In this document: positions 7,992 to 9,184 of the stretch, piece after piece | Layout: every line of letters starts with the position of its first letter | Numbering within the stretch: the stretch's first letter is position 1 | DNA from: Armatimonadota bacterium | GTDB lineage: Bacteria; Armatimonadota; Fimbriimonadia; Fimbriimonadales; Fimbriimonadaceae | DNA length: 9,184 nt | NCBI GenBank assembly: GCA_003516955.1 | Contig: DPBN01000102.1 | Span: forward strand, 1 to 9,184 | Direction: 5' to 3' | Translations under genes and position numbers: made by a program | The notes under the pieces: model-generated | Database searches by the model: none | The model's input: the letters and a program-made list of their open reading frames with translations, nothing else | Told to the model about the DNA's origin: nothing

Positions 7992-8039
7992 CGATCGGGG
8001 ACCGCCCGTCCGCGCGGCATGGCGGACGGGTGGCGATCG
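7992..8039. promoter_or_regulatory. Extended dyad between divergent pepF and lrp-type gene
   Basis: A perfect 9-base inverted repeat, cccgtccgc at 8005-8013 and gcggacggg at 8022-8030, flanks an 8-base centre. Pairing continues outward by one G-T pair and two more matches, to 8002-8033. The same axis is framed by cgatcg at 7992-7997 and 8034-8039. A dyad this extended between divergent promoters suits a dimeric or multimeric regulator, or a leader hairpin. It is not followed by a T-run on either strand, so it does not look like a terminator. Confidence 0.45.
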
Positions 8040-8053
8040 GGATAAGCTTATCC
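8040..8053. promoter_or_regulatory. 14-base perfect palindrome, candidate Lrp/AsnC operator
   Basis: GGATAAGCTTATCC reads identically on both strands. Its AT-rich core stands out from the GC-rich surroundings. It ends 27 bases before the ATG of the Lrp/AsnC-type gene and starts 58 bases from the pepF start. TATCCT at 8049-8054 within and beside it resembles a -10 box, so a protein bound here could block transcription of the regulator. Lrp/AsnC proteins commonly bind palindromic sites in their own promoters. The sequence differs from the E. coli Lrp consensus, so the assignment rests on position and symmetry. Confidence 0.5.
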
Positions 8054-8080
8054 TACGGCCACGGGCCAGGCTGAGCCGCC

Positions 8081-8548
8081 ATGCGAACCTTCCTCAACAA
8101 GACCGACCGGGACATCCTCAGGATCCTCCAGAAGAACGGCCGGATCAGCAACGCCGACCTCTCGCGGGAGATCGGCCTGTCGCAACCCTCCACGCTCGCG
8201 AAGGTGAGGTCGCTGGTTCGGAATGGCATCATCCGCCAGTTCACGGCTCTCTGCGAGCCCAAGGCGCTGGGCTACGACGTCACAGCCCTCACGATGGTGA
8301 GCCTCTCGCTCCACCACGAGCGGCCGATCGAGCGCTTCCGGCGGGCGGTCGCCGAGTTCCCCGAGGTCCTCGAGTGCTACCACACCACGGGCGAGTTCGA
8401 CTTTCTCCTAAAGGTGGTGGTGGACAGCATCTACAGCTACGAACGGTTCGTGAGCGAGAAGCTCAGCCGCATCCACGGCATCCGCAAGATCAACACGTCG
8501 TTCGTCCTCAGCACCACCAAGCACACGACGGAGCTGCCGATCCCATGA
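8081..8548 (+). CDS. Lrp/AsnC-family transcriptional regulator, 155 aa
   Basis: This is a DNA-binding feast/famine regulator. The N-terminal AsnC-type winged helix-turn-helix spans residues 6-55: TDRDILRILQKNGRISNADLSREIGLS, then the recognition helix around QPSTLAKVRSLVRNGII. Lys-41 stands where many members have Arg. The C-terminal RAM domain (about 65-150) forms the dimer/octamer and effector pocket; the usual G-x-x-D pattern is present as TTGEFDFLLKVVVD at 102-115, and it ends with the typical strand and ELPI tail. The length is normal. The ATG at 8081 has only a weak AGG ten bases upstream. The stop overlaps the kinase start (ATGA). Family members often autoregulate and respond to amino acids or other small molecules; the effector is unknown here. 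Two symmetric sites lie in the short upstream region. Confidence 0.95.
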   Translation: MRTFLNKTDRDILRILQKNGRISNADLSREIGLSQPSTLAKVRSLVRNGIIRQFTALCEPKALGYDVTALTMVSLSLHHERPIERFRRAVAEFPEVLECYHTTGEFDFLLKVVVDSIYSYERFVSEKLSRIHGIRKINTSFVLSTTKHTTELPIP

Positions 8549-9184
8549 CGGAACCTCCCAAGCGCACGATCGTCGCCGCGGGCCATCTGTGCGTCGACCT
8601 CTGTCCGTGCCTTCCCAGGGTCGATCCCGCGAGCCTCGTGGAACCCGGGGTGCTCACCGAGGTGGGTCCCCTGCGCACCTCGGTCGGCGGAGCCGCAGCC
8701 AACACCGGTCAGGCCCTGAGCCGGCTGGGCTTCGGCGTGCGCATCGTGGCCAAGGTCGGGATGGACGCCATGGCCACCCTCGCCCAGAACACCCTCCGTC
8801 GGTGCGAGGATTCGCTGGCGCGGTGGCTGACGGCGGATCCGTCGGTCGCCACTTCCTACACGGTGGTCCTCAATCCACCCGGAAGCGACCGCAGCTTCCT
8901 CCACTGCCCCGGCGCGAACGCGACGTTCGGGCCGGAAGACGTGCCGGACGAAGCGCTGGAGGGCGCCCATCACCTTCACTTCGGCTACCCGCCGCTCATG
9001 AAGCGGATGGCCAGCAGGAACGGCGACCTGGCCGTGGAGCTCTTCCAGCGCGCCCACGAGAGGGGCCTGAGCACCTCGCTCGACATGGCCTATCCGGACC
9101 CGAACGGCTCCACCGGGCACGTGGATTGGCGCAGCTACCTGCGGCGGGTCCTTCCGCACACCGACGCCTTCGTGCCCAGCCTCG
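8545..9184 (+). CDS. PfkB-family (ribokinase-like) carbohydrate kinase, N-terminal 213 aa, cut by window edge
   Basis: This gene runs off the right end, so only the N-terminal two thirds or so is visible. PfkB enzymes transfer phosphate from ATP to a sugar or nucleoside. The protein begins TIVAAGHLCVDL, the usual first strand with a substrate-contact Asp (D18). The PfkB signature region is VGGAAANTGQALSRLG at residues 47-62, followed by VAKVGMD at 68-74. YTVVLNPPGSDRSFLHCPGAN (105-125) matches the lid and sugar-contact strands, and SLDMAYPDPNG (178-188) and DAFVPS (207-212) match mid-domain elements. The catalytic GAGD motif lies beyond the window. The substrate cannot be deduced. ATG at 8545 overlaps the regulator's TGA, and GGAG 11 bases upstream sits inside the regulator gene, consistent with coupled translation and regulation by the adjacent Lrp-type protein. 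Confidence 0.92.
   Translation, partial: MTEPPKRTIVAAGHLCVDLCPCLPRVDPASLVEPGVLTEVGPLRTSVGGAAANTGQALSRLGFGVRIVAKVGMDAMATLAQNTLRRCEDSLARWLTADPSVATSYTVVLNPPGSDRSFLHCPGANATFGPEDVPDEALEGAHHLHFGYPPLMKRMASRNGDLAVELFQRAHERGLSTSLDMAYPDPNGSTGHVDWRSYLRRVLPHTDAFVPSL

Noticed and set aside
8019..8045. An 8-codon upstream open frame (MADGWRSG) ending inside the palindrome, ahead of the Lrp-type gene.
   Set aside because: No ribosome-binding site, the ATG sits in the dyad loop, and no attenuation-type codon run is present; it is probably chance.
8437..9159. A 240-codon minus-strand open frame across the regulator and kinase.
   Set aside because: It is opposite two well-recognised plus-strand genes, and its translation is His/Val/Arg-rich shadow sequence.

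Overview
This GC-rich bacterial window holds six genes: four on the minus strand (right to left pepF, rqcH, a giant outer-membrane-type protein, a mutarotase-like protein) and two on the plus strand (an Lrp/AsnC regulator and a PfkB-family sugar kinase cut by the right edge). The two sets diverge from a 99-base intergenic region at 7982-8080. No RNA gene, insertion sequence, CRISPR array or phage gene was seen. The 1174-residue protein has a signal peptide and a C-terminal outer-membrane beta-barrel signature, so the organism is probably diderm. The overall style suggests a poorly characterised phylum such as Armatimonadota, but that is a low-confidence guess from memory of similar proteins, not something the sequence proves.

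Minus-strand block, read in transcription order. pepF (oligoendopeptidase F, M3 zinc peptidase) is followed after 8 bases by rqcH (NFACT-family ribosome quality-control factor), an arrangement that looks like one transcript. A weak hairpin with a short T-run follows rqcH. After a 97-base gap comes the 1174-residue cell-envelope protein. It carries an N-terminal beta-rich module, then six copies of a degenerate element (acidic residue, then F, then L, then G-L/F) spaced about 75-100 residues apart, then a long beta-strand-rich C-terminal half ending in Phe. It is followed after 33 bases by a 298-residue galactose-mutarotase-like (DUF4380-like) protein.

Plus-strand block. The Lrp/AsnC regulator and the sugar kinase overlap by ATGA, so they are translationally coupled. 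The intergenic region in front of them holds a 14-base perfect palindrome with an AT-rich core and a separate 9-base-arm dyad. Both are good operator candidates for the regulator, which would then control itself, the kinase and possibly pepF.

The most unusual item is the repeat architecture of the giant envelope protein, which I cannot assign to a named family. The remaining genes are recognisable families. The pepF-rqcH pairing and the Lrp-kinase pairing are the contextual observations worth following up.
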